A stretch of 64,000 bases of DNA from Amycolatopsis nivea (lineage in GTDB: Bacteria > Actinomycetota > Actinomycetes > Mycobacteriales > Pseudonocardiaceae). A model generated the notes under the pieces. The model saw only the letters and a program-made list of their open reading frames with translations. It ran no database searches and was not told the origin of the DNA. Location of the stretch: assembly GCF_004522235.1 (NCBI RefSeq), contig NZ_SDLT01000017.1, positions 58,476-122,475 on the forward strand, given 5' to 3'. The translations under genes were made by a program, and so were the position numbers. This document shows, in pieces, positions 56,386-64,000 of the stretch (its first letter is position 1; each line of letters opens with the position of its first letter).

Positions 56386-57488
56386 GGCTGTCCTCCCGGT
56401 GCGTTTTGCGAGCCGCGCACGTTCGTCGGGTCGCCCTTCGGCAGCGCGCACCGTGCGGCGGTGTTCAGCGGCCTGGTCGAGGTGTCGAGACCGTCGCGAT
56501 ACGGCGTCGTGTATCCCGTCGTGCACGGCGGCGGGTCGAAGAACGACAGCGACAGTCCGAAATGCGCCCCGTCCGGCCGGACGACCGCGCTGGCCGCGCC
56601 GACTGCCCGCGGCGCGGTGATCAGCAGCTGCCGGATCCCGCTTTGCCGGGATTCGAGGACGTCCGCGGTGGTGAGCAGGTTCGCGAGCAGCACGCCCAGC
56701 TGCGGACCGGAGTCGCGGATCAGCGAACCGACCTCGTTCGCCGCGGCGGGCACTGCCGGAATGAGCTTGCGGAGGTCCCCGTCGGATTGCTTCAAGGTCG
56801 ACGCGAGCAGTTTGGCATTGGCGCCGAAGCTGCGGATCGCGTCCGCCTGCTGCGCCTGGGTGTCCAGCACGGTGTGTGCGTCGGTGACGAGCTGGGTCAG
56901 GGGCGCGACGTGCGCGCTCGCGGCTTGCACGAACTCGATGCCGCGGCCGACCAGCTGGTCCAGCGCGGGACCGGCGCCGGACGTCGCGTTGTACAGCTCG
57001 TCGACGACGGTGCGCAGGGCGGGCTTGGGCACCGACGACGCGAAAGAGTCCACAGTAGACAGCACGGTGTCCACCGGAAGCGGGATCTTCGTGTTGTCCT
57101 GGGTGATCACCGAACCGTCGTGCAGCATTGGCCCGCCAGCGGTGCGCGGCCGCAGGTCGACGTACTGCTCGCCGACCGCCGACCGATCGGCGACGACGGC
57201 TTCGGTGTCGGCGGGGACGGATGCGGTGCCGGAATCGATCTCGAGATCCGCTTCCATTCCAGCGGACGTGAGCCGGAGCTGCCCGACCCGGCCGATCGGC
57301 ACTCCCCGATACGTGACCTCGGCGTTGGTGAAAATGCCGCCGCCGGTGGGGAATTGCGCCTTCACGGTGTAACCGCGGCCGAAAAACACCTTGTCCAGAC
57401 CGGCATAAGTGGCCCCGACGTAGGCCACGCCGACAACGGCGATGACGACGAACAGCGTCACCTGGACGCGCACGAACCGGGTCAGCAT
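56382..57488 (-). CDS. mceF: Mce-family protein F
   Basis: 368 residues. N-terminal helix (RVQVTLFVVIAVVGVAYVGATYAGL), then the MlaD/Mce beta domain about 38-115 (YTVKAQFPTGGGIFTNAEVTYRGVPIGRVGQL; GEQYVDLRP) and a long helical region (VLSTVDSFASSVPKPALRTVVDELYNA). Six such proteins form the hexameric tube that shuttles lipids to the YrbE permease. ATG 57488 overlaps the mceE stop by one base (TGATG). Last of the six in the usual order. Confidence 0.9.
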   Translation of the reverse strand: MLTRFVRVQVTLFVVIAVVGVAYVGATYAGLDKVFFGRGYTVKAQFPTGGGIFTNAEVTYRGVPIGRVGQLRLTSAGMEADLEIDSGTASVPADTEAVVADRSAVGEQYVDLRPRTAGGPMLHDGSVITQDNTKIPLPVDTVLSTVDSFASSVPKPALRTVVDELYNATSGAGPALDQLVGRGIEFVQAASAHVAPLTQLVTDAHTVLDTQAQQADAIRSFGANAKLLASTLKQSDGDLRKLIPAVPAAANEVGSLIRDSGPQLGVLLANLLTTADVLESRQSGIRQLLITAPRAVGAASAVVRPDGAHFGLSLSFFDPPPCTTGYTTPYRDGLDTSTRPLNTAARCALPKGDPTNVRGSQNAPGGQP

Positions 57489-58459
57489 CAGTGGCCTGTC
57501 TTGAGGAAGCCGTTGAGGTAGTCGCCGCGGATCGCGTCCAGCGTCGCGTCCGGGAACGGGAAGGTGAAGATCATCTCCATCGCCTTCGGCAGCTTGTCCC
57601 CGGAATCGGCCAGCCGCCGCAGCAGGGGCGCGAGGGCCTGGAGGTCGGCGACCAGGTCGTCCTTGCTGCGGTTGACCGTGGTGACGGCGACCGAGGTCAG
57701 CCCGTCGAGCGATTTGAGCATCCCGACCAGCGCCTCCCGCTGCTGGTTGAGCACGCTGATGCCCGGGGTCAGGCCGTTGAGCGTCGTGGTGATCTGGTCG
57801 GTGTGCGCGTTCAGCGTTTCGGCGAGCCGGTTGACGCTCTCGATCGCCCGGGTGATCTCGCCGCGTTGTTCGTCGAGCCCCTTGACCAGCGTGTCCAAAC
57901 TGGACAGCAGACTGCGGGCCGCGGTTTCCTTGCCGCCGAGCGCCGCGTTGAGCTGGTGGCTGATGTTCTGGACCTGCGCCACGCCGCCGCCGTTGAGCAA
58001 CAGGGAAAGCGCGCCGAAGACCTCCTCGATCTGCGGGGTCAGCGTGGAGCGGTCGAGCGGGATGACCGCCCGGTCCACCAGCCTGCCTGCCGGGGTCGCG
58101 TCGGGCGGCGGGGCCAGCTCGACGAACTTCTCGCCGAGGATGCTGGCCTGCCGCAGCCGCGCGACGGCATTGGCGGGCAGGTCGACGTCGCCGTTGAGCA
58201 CCAGGTCCACGATCGCGCTGTGCCCGTCCGGCGCGAGCCGCACCTTGGTGACCTGGCCGACCGGCACGTCGTTGACCTTGACGCCGGACTGCGGCACGAG
58301 GTCCAGCACGTCGGCGAAGCTCGCGGTGACGTGGATCGGGTGGTCGCCGAGCGCGGCGCCGCCGGGCAGCGGGAGGTCGTACACGCTCACCCCCGTCCCG
58401 CATCCGGTGGTGACCAGGACCAGCGTCAGCACCGCCGCGGCCTTCGCCAGGGATTTCAT
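57488..58459 (-). CDS. mceE: Mce-family lipoprotein (MceE, LprK-like)
   Basis: 323 residues; lipobox VTTGC with Cys20 after a short hydrophobic signal, as in the fifth gene of most mce operons. Mce domain: ITVTASF-type HVTASFADVLDLVPQSGVKVNDVPVGQVTKVRL and ASILGEKFVELAPP, then helical LLSSLDTLVKGLDEQRGEITRAIESVN. The lipid anchor places this subunit at the outer face of the membrane. ATG 58459 overlaps the mceD stop. Confidence 0.92.
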   Translation of the reverse strand: MKSLAKAAAVLTLVLVTTGCGTGVSVYDLPLPGGAALGDHPIHVTASFADVLDLVPQSGVKVNDVPVGQVTKVRLAPDGHSAIVDLVLNGDVDLPANAVARLRQASILGEKFVELAPPPDATPAGRLVDRAVIPLDRSTLTPQIEEVFGALSLLLNGGGVAQVQNISHQLNAALGGKETAARSLLSSLDTLVKGLDEQRGEITRAIESVNRLAETLNAHTDQITTTLNGLTPGISVLNQQREALVGMLKSLDGLTSVAVTTVNRSKDDLVADLQALAPLLRRLADSGDKLPKAMEMIFTFPFPDATLDAIRGDYLNGFLKTGH

Positions 58460-59454
58460 TTCGTCTCCGGGAATTCGAGGAGGTTGCCGCGGCCGTCGAT
58501 GACGCCGGCGTCCGGGTCGTAGGCTCCGAGCAGGTTGGTCAGCGCGTTCGGGGCGGCGCTCAGCGCCTCGGCGAGCGAGTCCTTCTGGTTCACCAGCACC
58601 TTCGTGACCCCGGCCAGTTTGTCCACATCGGACTGCACCTTGCCCCGGTTGTCCTTGATGAATCCCTGCACGACGCCGAGTGCCTGGGTCAGTTCGGTCA
58701 GCGCGCCGGAGAACTGGTCGCGCTGGTCGGCGAGGACCTTGCTGAGCGACGAGATCTGCGCGATGGCCTGTTTCACCTGGCCGTCGTTCGCGGCGAGCAT
58801 CGCGGTGAACTTGCTGATGTTGTCCACCGAGCTGAACAGGTCGTCCTTGGAATCGCTTGCCGCGCGGGCGAATTCGCCGAGATTCTTGATCGCCTGCCCG
58901 ATCGTCGCGCCGTTGCCGTCGAGGTACGCGGCCGACTTCGTGAGGACGTCGCTGACCGCGCCGTCCTTGTTGGCGCCCTGTGGGCCGAGCGCCGCCATCA
59001 GCTGGTTGAGGCTGCGCAGCAGATCGTCGACCTCGACCGGCGTCGCGGTGCGCTCGCGCGGGATCGACGCGCCGTCGGGCAGCTCGGGCCCGCCGGTGAA
59101 GACGGGCGTGAGCTGCACGTACCGGTCGGCGACCAGGCTGGGCGTGATGACGACCGCGCCGGCGTTCGCGGGCAACCGCACGTCCGGCTTGAGCGTCATG
59201 GTCACTTTGACGTCGGTGCCGTTCGGCTCCACTTGGGACACCGAGCCGATGGCGACCCCGAGGACGCGCACGTCCGAGTTCGGGTAGATGCCGACGGCGG
59301 CGCTGAAATACGCGGTCACAGTGCGCTCGCGCGGCGCGGTCGCCAGCTGCCATCCCGCCGTGACCAGGAGCGCGCACACCACGCCGAGCGCGAGCGCGCG
59401 CAGCCGGGCCCGCCGTCGCGCGTGGGCTCCCAGGTCGATGAGCTGGTGCGCCAT
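58456..59454 (-). CDS. mceD: Mce-family protein D
   Basis: 332 residues. Basic start (HARRRARLRALALG), membrane helix, Mce domain YFSAAVGIYPNSDVRVLGVAIGSVSQVEP and VADRYVQLTPVF, then a long helical part (LLRSLNQLMAALG; LADQRDQFSGALTELTQALG). Short C-terminal tail ending in LEFPETK. Overlaps the mceC stop by one base. Confidence 0.9.
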   Translation of the reverse strand: MAHQLIDLGAHARRRARLRALALGVVCALLVTAGWQLATAPRERTVTAYFSAAVGIYPNSDVRVLGVAIGSVSQVEPNGTDVKVTMTLKPDVRLPANAGAVVITPSLVADRYVQLTPVFTGGPELPDGASIPRERTATPVEVDDLLRSLNQLMAALGPQGANKDGAVSDVLTKSAAYLDGNGATIGQAIKNLGEFARAASDSKDDLFSSVDNISKFTAMLAANDGQVKQAIAQISSLSKVLADQRDQFSGALTELTQALGVVQGFIKDNRGKVQSDVDKLAGVTKVLVNQKDSLAEALSAAPNALTNLLGAYDPDAGVIDGRGNLLEFPETK

Positions 59455-60464
59455 CAGCGTCCCCCGTTCTTCGGTGGCAGGCAGCTGCCCGGTGCGGCGC
59501 CGTTCGGGACGAGCCCGCACAGATAGGTGTCGATCCAGCGGCCGTTGCCGACGGCGTTGCCGAGCAGCCGGTAGAACGGTCCGGCCAGGCGCAGGCTGTC
59601 CTCGAGCCGCCCCTGGTTCCGCTGGAGCACGGTCGCGACGCGGTCGAGCTGGTCGAGTGCGGGACCCAGGGTTTTCTGGTTCTCCGCGACCAGTCCGCGC
59701 AGCTGGATCGACAGATTCTTGATCCCGCTGAACAGCTTCGCGATCGCGTCCTTGCGGTCGTTCAGTTCCTTGAGCAGCGTGGTGCCGTCGCGGATGAGGG
59801 CCTGGATCTGACCGGAGCGCTCGCCGAGGGTCTTCGAGACCTTGTTGGTGTTCTGGAACAGCTTCACCAGCTCGTCGTCGCGGGACGCGAGCGTTTGGGA
59901 CAGGGCCGCGATCCCGTTGAACGCGGTCCGGACGTCGCTGGGCGCCGACGCGCCGAGCGTCTCCGACAGCGTGCGGAACGCCTGTGCGAGCTGGCCGGTG
60001 TCGATGGCCCCGACGGTTCCGGCCAGGTCGTTGAAAACCGCGGTGACGTCGTACGGCGAACTCGTGCGCTCGACCGGGATCGGCTGGTCCGGGTTCAGCT
60101 CGCCGTTGCCGACCGGGTCGAGCACAAGGTTCTTCTGGCCCAGCAAGGTCTTGATCTTGATCGCCGCGGTCGTCCGGTTGCCCACCCAGGCGTCCTTGAC
60201 CCGGAACAGCACCTCGACGTGGTCGCCGGCCAGCCCGACCTCGGTGACCTCGCCGACCTTCACCCCGGCGACCCGGACCTCGTCGTTCGGCCGCAGCCCG
60301 GCGGCCTCGCGGAACTCCGCCTTGTAGGTCGTGCCGCCGCCGATGATCGGCAGGTCGTCGGAGAAGAAGGTCGCGGTGCCGATCAGTGCCATGACCAGCG
60401 CGGTCACCGCACCGACGGCGATGGGGTTGCGCAGCCGGAACGGCTTGATGCGCGGCGGTTTCAC
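59454..60464 (-). CDS. mceC: Mce-family protein C
   Basis: 336 residues from GTG 60464, overlapping the mceB stop (GTGA); GAGGTG is upstream, and another GTG at 60470 is possible. Membrane helix (VGAVTALVMALIGTATFF), Mce domain YKAEFREAAGLRPNDEVRVAGVKVGEVTEVGL and LGQKNLVLDP, helical extension, and a C-terminal Cys pair (DTYLCGLVPNG, GSCLPP). Confidence 0.9.
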   Translation of the reverse strand: MKPPRIKPFRLRNPIAVGAVTALVMALIGTATFFSDDLPIIGGGTTYKAEFREAAGLRPNDEVRVAGVKVGEVTEVGLAGDHVEVLFRVKDAWVGNRTTAAIKIKTLLGQKNLVLDPVGNGELNPDQPIPVERTSSPYDVTAVFNDLAGTVGAIDTGQLAQAFRTLSETLGASAPSDVRTAFNGIAALSQTLASRDDELVKLFQNTNKVSKTLGERSGQIQALIRDGTTLLKELNDRKDAIAKLFSGIKNLSIQLRGLVAENQKTLGPALDQLDRVATVLQRNQGRLEDSLRLAGPFYRLLGNAVGNGRWIDTYLCGLVPNGAAPGSCLPPKNGGR

Positions 60465-61477
60465 CGGCACCTCGCAGCGGTCACCGGAATGCCGGGCATC
60501 GGCCCGCCGGGCGCGGGCTTCGCGTCGGTCTGCACGGAGCAGAGGTAGAAGTTCGCCCACGAGCCGTAGGAGAAGATCGTGCCGATGCGGTCGAGTTTCT
60601 TCGGCAAGTTGGCGAGGAACTGCTCGAACACCGGGGTGTTGTCGGCGAGGTTCTTGGACAGGTCGCCGAGCGCGGAAATGCTGTCCTTGAGCGGCTGGCG
60701 GCCGTCCTGCAGCAGCCCGGCGGTGGATGTCGTGAGTTCGCCGAGGCCGCCGATGGCCTGGCCGATCGGTTTCGCGTCCGCGGCGAGGCCGGTGACCAGT
60801 TGTGCTGTCGTGTCCACGAGCGCGTCGAACTGGTCGCCCTGCGCGTTCACGGTGTCGAGGAGCGTGTTGAGGTTGCCGATCACCTTGCCGATCACGGCGT
60901 CCTTTCCGGCCAAAGTGGACGTCAGCGACGCCGTGTGCTGCAACAGGCTTTCGATCGTGCTGCCCTCGCCTTGCAGGACCTGGATGATCTCGAAGGACAG
61001 CTGGTTGACGTCTTTCGGCGACAGGGCTTGGAAAAGCGGTTTGAAGCCGTTGAACAACGTGGTCAGGTCGAGCGCCGGTTTCGTCTTGTCCGGCGGGATC
61101 AACGCGCCGTCGCCGAGCGTCGGGGCCGTTTCGGCGGTGCCGGGGTCGACCGAGAGGTAGCGCTGCCCGACCAGGTTGCGGTAGCGGATCACGACCGAGG
61201 CCGCGGCGGTGAGCCGGTGGGTCCGGTCGACGGAGAAGGTGACGTCGGCGAGCCGGTGCTCGACCACGCGCACCTCGTCGACCTGGCCGATCCGCACGCC
61301 GGCCATCCGGACCTCGTCGCCGGGGTTGACCGAAGTCGCGTCGGTGAAGCGGGCGGTGTAGCCGACCGTCGTACCCACGCCCGAGTTGGCGATCGTGATC
61401 GCCAGCACCGCGGTGGCGCACACGGTGACGACAAAGAAAAGCAACCCCTTGAACGCAGGCCCCACGACGCTCCTCAT
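60461..61477 (-). CDS. mceB: Mce-family protein B
   Basis: 338 residues from ATG 61477, with a GGGGA ribosome site; a TTG at 61483 would add two residues. Membrane helix (LLFFVVTVCATAVLAITIANSG), Mce domain YTARFTDATSVNPGDEVRMAGVRIGQVDEVRV and VGQRYLSVDPG, then helical IIQVLQGEGSTIESLLQHTASLT. C-terminal NFYLCSVQTD with the family Cys. A 172-bp gap with a 47-bp palindrome separates it from mceA, the only sizeable gap in the operon. Confidence 0.91.
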   Translation of the reverse strand: MRSVVGPAFKGLLFFVVTVCATAVLAITIANSGVGTTVGYTARFTDATSVNPGDEVRMAGVRIGQVDEVRVVEHRLADVTFSVDRTHRLTAAASVVIRYRNLVGQRYLSVDPGTAETAPTLGDGALIPPDKTKPALDLTTLFNGFKPLFQALSPKDVNQLSFEIIQVLQGEGSTIESLLQHTASLTSTLAGKDAVIGKVIGNLNTLLDTVNAQGDQFDALVDTTAQLVTGLAADAKPIGQAIGGLGELTTSTAGLLQDGRQPLKDSISALGDLSKNLADNTPVFEQFLANLPKKLDRIGTIFSYGSWANFYLCSVQTDAKPAPGGPMPGIPVTAARCR

Positions 61478-61531
61478 CGGCAATCCCCGGAGCTCAAGGC
61501 GACGCGCGTCGATCCGGCTCGGCGACGGTTC

Positions 61532-61578
61532 GTGAGGGGAACCCTGAGGGAATCTGATTCCCTCAGGGTTCCCCTCAC
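61532..61578. repeat. 47-bp palindrome, copy 2, inside the mce operon
   Basis: Perfect 23-bp arms (GTGAGGGGAACCCTGAGG... with its complement) and a single unpaired T at 61555. Sits in the mceA-mceB gap, not at an operon end, so it could cause partial termination or processing between the first three and the remaining genes. Same outer sequence and same 47-bp length as copy 1 at 55198-55244. Confidence 0.85.
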
Positions 61579-61649
61579 GAACGGCAGGCCGCGAGTACCG
61601 GTCGGGAGTCCGCTTCGGGCTGGGCGAGTGCGGCGCCAGACAGTGCTCC

Positions 61650-62834
61650 TCATCGGACAGTCACCTCCGTTCCGCGCAGTGCCGGTCCGATGAGGACACT
61701 GCTCCAATCCGGCACTTCCCCCAACGAGGGCCGCAGAATCTCGGCGACCAGCTGCCGCTCCCCCGGCGAGTTCGCCGGGCCGAGATCGCCTCCCGGGGCC
61801 GCGCCGCCGCCGTAGCACTTCGGGCCGCCGGTCGCGTCGTAGCGCGGGCTGTCGCGGCCGGGCACGTACTTGTCGCGCGGGTCCTGCACGGTCAGCGTCA
61901 CGTGCAGGCCCGGTTCGTTCGTTCCTTTGCCGAGCGCTTTCTCCATCAGCGGCTTGAGCCGGTTGACGGCATCGAACAGGCACGGGAACTCGGGCGAGTA
62001 CCGCGACAGCAGCTCCAGCGACGGACGGCTCGCGGCGGACACCCCGATGAGGTTGTCCGCGTTCTTCCGCAGGAAATCGTTCAGGTTCCCGGCGGCCCCG
62101 GTCACGCTCGAGTAAAGACTGCCCAGGTCGCCGCGAGTGTCCACAATGGTCTTCGCGGTAGTCGACAAATCGCTCAAGGCCTGGAGGATGTCCGGCGCCG
62201 CGCCGGTGTAGACGTCGGCGGCGTCGGCGAGTCCGGTGATGTCCGCCTTGAACTGCGGCAGCAACGGGTTCAGCTTGGCCAGCAGGTCCTGCAGCTGCAC
62301 GATGCTGTCGCCGAGCGGTTTCCCGCGGTTGTCGAGGGCGAGCGAGATCGCGCCGAGCGAGCTGTTCAGCTTCTCCGGCTGGACCGCCCGCAGCAGCGGC
62401 AGCAGATCGCCGAGCACGCGCTCCAGCTCGATCGCGTTGGCCGAGCGGTCCTGCGTGATGACGTCGCCCGCACGCAGCGCGCCGACCGGGCGAGCGGGCA
62501 GCACGAGGTTGACATACCGCTCGCCGAACACCGTCTTCGGCAGCAGCCGCGCGGAGACGTTGCCTGGCAGCTGCCCGATCTTCGCCGGGTCGAGGGCCAG
62601 GTCGATCTCGGCTCCGGACGGCGTGCTGCGCACCGCCCGGACCTCGCCGAAGGGCACCCCCTTGACCTTCACCTCGGCCGTCGGCGCGAGCTGGCTGCCG
62701 ACCCGGTCCGCTTCCAGCGTCACCAGCACGGAGTCGTCGAAATCCTTGTCGTAGATCGCCACCGCGAGGTACCCGAGCAAAGCGAGCACGCCGAGGAACG
62801 CGACCCCGGCCAGCTGCGTGGCCGCCCGGTTCAT
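61650..62834 (-). CDS. mceA: Mce-family protein A
   Basis: 394 residues from ATG 62834, overlapping the yrbEB stop (ATGA). Helix LAGVAFLGVLALLGYLAVAIY, Mce domain VTLEADRVGSQLAPTAEVKVKGVPFGEVRAV and FGERYVNLVLP, long helical stretch (LPLLRAVQPEKLNSSLGAISLALDNRG), and a C-terminal part with FPCLFDAVNRLKPLME, the position of the conserved Cys in MceA. First of the six channel subunits. Confidence 0.91.
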   Translation of the reverse strand: MNRAATQLAGVAFLGVLALLGYLAVAIYDKDFDDSVLVTLEADRVGSQLAPTAEVKVKGVPFGEVRAVRSTPSGAEIDLALDPAKIGQLPGNVSARLLPKTVFGERYVNLVLPARPVGALRAGDVITQDRSANAIELERVLGDLLPLLRAVQPEKLNSSLGAISLALDNRGKPLGDSIVQLQDLLAKLNPLLPQFKADITGLADAADVYTGAAPDILQALSDLSTTAKTIVDTRGDLGSLYSSVTGAAGNLNDFLRKNADNLIGVSAASRPSLELLSRYSPEFPCLFDAVNRLKPLMEKALGKGTNEPGLHVTLTVQDPRDKYVPGRDSPRYDATGGPKCYGGGAAPGGDLGPANSPGERQLVAEILRPSLGEVPDWSSVLIGPALRGTEVTVR

Positions 62835-63646
62835 CCGGACACCTTGACCGTGGTCGTCGCGCCCCAGATGGCCAGCGAGAGGAACAGGTCGAGCACGCTG
62901 ATCAGCACGATGGACGTCCGCACGGCCCGGCCCACCGCGACCCCGACGCCCGCCGGTCCGCCGCTCGCGCGGTAACCGTAGAAACAGTGCGTGAGGATCA
63001 CGCCGACGCTGAAGACCAGCACTTTCCCGAAGGACCACAGCACGTCGCCCGGCGGCAGGAACAGCGTGAAGTAATGGTCGTAGGTGCCGCCGGACTGTCC
63101 GAAGAAGACGACCGTGGTCAGCCGGGAGCCGAGGTAGGAGATCAGCAAACCGATGACGTACAGCGGGATGATCGCGACGAACCCGGCGACGATCCGCGTC
63201 GTCACCAGGTACGGCATGCTCCGCACGGCCATCACCTCGAGCGCGTCGATTTCCTCGGAGATCCGCATCGCGCCGAGCTGGGCGGTGAACCCGCTACCCA
63301 CTGTGGACGAAAGCGCGAGCCCGGCGACGAGCGGCGCGATCTCCCGGGTGTTGAAGTACGCGGTCAGGAAGCCCGTCATCGCCGAGATGTTGATCTGGTT
63401 GAGCGCGCTGAATCCCTGCAGCCCCACCGTGACGCCGGTGAACACGCACAGCCCGACCATCACGCCGATCGTGCCGCCGATCACCGCGAGCGCGCCGCTG
63501 CCGAACGTCACCTCGGCCAGCAGCCGCACGACCTCGCGGGAGTAGCGGGTCACCGCGAGCGGGACGGCCGCGAGCGCGCGGACGTAGAACAGCAGCTGGT
63601 CGCCGAGGTCGAACAGCTTGTCGCCGGGCTTGCTGAGGTTGACCAC
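62831..63646 (-). CDS. yrbEB: YrbE-type permease B (MlaE family)
   Basis: 271 residues from GTG 63646, directly after the yrbEA stop. MlaE domain with five or six hydrophobic segments: GGTIGVMVGLCVFTGVTVGLQG, APLVAGLALSSTVGSGFTAQLGAMRISEEIDALEVMAV (the EQ-loop-like segment), and VSGVTVGL-type end helices. Forms the membrane permease of the Mce importer with YrbEA and an ATPase (MceG-like) that is not in this window. Confidence 0.93.
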   Translation of the reverse strand: MVNLSKPGDKLFDLGDQLLFYVRALAAVPLAVTRYSREVVRLLAEVTFGSGALAVIGGTIGVMVGLCVFTGVTVGLQGFSALNQINISAMTGFLTAYFNTREIAPLVAGLALSSTVGSGFTAQLGAMRISEEIDALEVMAVRSMPYLVTTRIVAGFVAIIPLYVIGLLISYLGSRLTTVVFFGQSGGTYDHYFTLFLPPGDVLWSFGKVLVFSVGVILTHCFYGYRASGGPAGVGVAVGRAVRTSIVLISVLDLFLSLAIWGATTTVKVSG

Positions 63647-64000
63647 TCAGGTTCCCTTCGCCGGAACGAGTTGCAGGTACAGGGCGGTCAGCACGGTGTT
63701 GACGAAGAACAGCAGCAGGAACGTGATGACGACCGACTGGTTGACGACGTCGCCGACCCCCTTCGGCCCGCCCTTCGGGTTCAGGCCGCGGTAGGACGCC
63801 ACCACCCCGGCGAGGAAGCCGAAGATGACCGCTTTCACCGAGCTGGCGACGAGATCGGACAGCTGCGCGAGCGCGTTGAAGCTGGCCAGGTAGGCCCCGG
63901 GAGTGCCGCCCTGGACGATGACGTTGAAGAAGTAGCCGCCGAGCACGCCGACCACGCTGACCAGTCCGTTGAGCAGGACGCACGCGAGGACCGCCGCCTG
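63647..64000 (-). CDS. yrbEA: YrbE-type permease A, 5' end beyond window
   Basis: Only the C-terminal 117 residues are present; the frame is open to the right edge. Hydrophobic segments VVGVLGGYFFNVI and SVVITFLLLFFVNTVLTALYLQ, and the MlaE loop VKAVIFGFLAGVVASYRGLNPKGG. First gene of the mce operon as is normal; its promoter is outside the window. Confidence 0.92.
   Translation of the reverse strand, partial: QAAVLACVLLNGLVSVVGVLGGYFFNVIVQGGTPGAYLASFNALAQLSDLVASSVKAVIFGFLAGVVASYRGLNPKGGPKGVGDVVNQSVVITFLLLFFVNTVLTALYLQLVPAKGT

Noticed and set aside
1..64000. CRISPR arrays, tRNA or rRNA genes, insertion sequences
   Set aside because: No regularly spaced repeats, tRNA-like or rRNA-like sequences, or transposase frames were recognised on either strand.

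Overview
The window is a high-GC actinobacterial chromosome segment. Six-gene mce loci with yrbE permeases, PucR-type regulators, GTG starts, many ATGA/GTGA gene overlaps and a very large type VII-style toxin point to a Pseudonocardiaceae genome, most likely Amycolatopsis. The genus is inferred from style and gene content; no rRNA or tRNA gene is present to test it.

Layout. (1) 1-11969: the 3' part of a giant multidomain toxin-like gene, open at the left edge. It carries a zincin motif, a series of beta-rich modules, a clostridial-toxin-like cysteine protease core and a TcdA/TcdB-like glycosyltransferase, and is followed by a small gene resembling a type VII secretion-associated protein. (2) 12052-15123: a LuxR-type regulator divergent from a secreted sedolisin protease. 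(3) 15396-21275: a LacI-controlled divergent locus with ribokinase, phosphotriesterase-like hydrolase, DMT transporter and ThuA-like protein on one side, LacI and an M20 peptidase on the other. (4) 21474-29421: a divergent sugar locus (GntR regulator, RpiB-like isomerase, dihydroxyacetone-kinase-type kinase, SDR, TIM-barrel isomerase; MHS transporter, split transketolase). It fits tetritol/tetrulose catabolism feeding erythrose 4-phosphate to a transketolase. Four TGTNNACA sites lie between the two arms.

(5) 29446-40915: a second divergent catabolic locus. One arm is hydantoinase/acetone-carboxylase-type A and B subunits, an aryl-AMP ligase, a salicylyl-CoA-hydroxylase-like flavoprotein and TetR. 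The other is a maleate-isomerase-like enzyme, a VOC protein, a small unknown protein and an alpha/beta hydrolase. Two copies of a 17-bp site in inverted orientation flank the shared promoter region. This looks like an aromatic compound pathway whose substrate cannot be named from sequence. (6) 40955-48031: a membrane protein with a PadR-like operator, a decayed MFS gene, two secreted DUF6801-like paralogues, a lipoprotein, a secreted lipase and a GtrA protein. (7) 48060-55174: four related PucR-type regulators and an alpha/beta hydrolase, with an unusual tandem duplication of one regulator's 3' end. (8) 55262-64000: an mce operon on the minus strand (yrbEA partial, yrbEB, mceA-F, two Mce-associated proteins), a cell-envelope lipid/steroid importer whose promoter is beyond the right edge.

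Most operons are tightly packed with overlapping stop and start codons. Conserved 47-bp palindromes appear at the end of the mce operon and between mceA and mceB. All functions are from reading motifs and context; no database search was possible.
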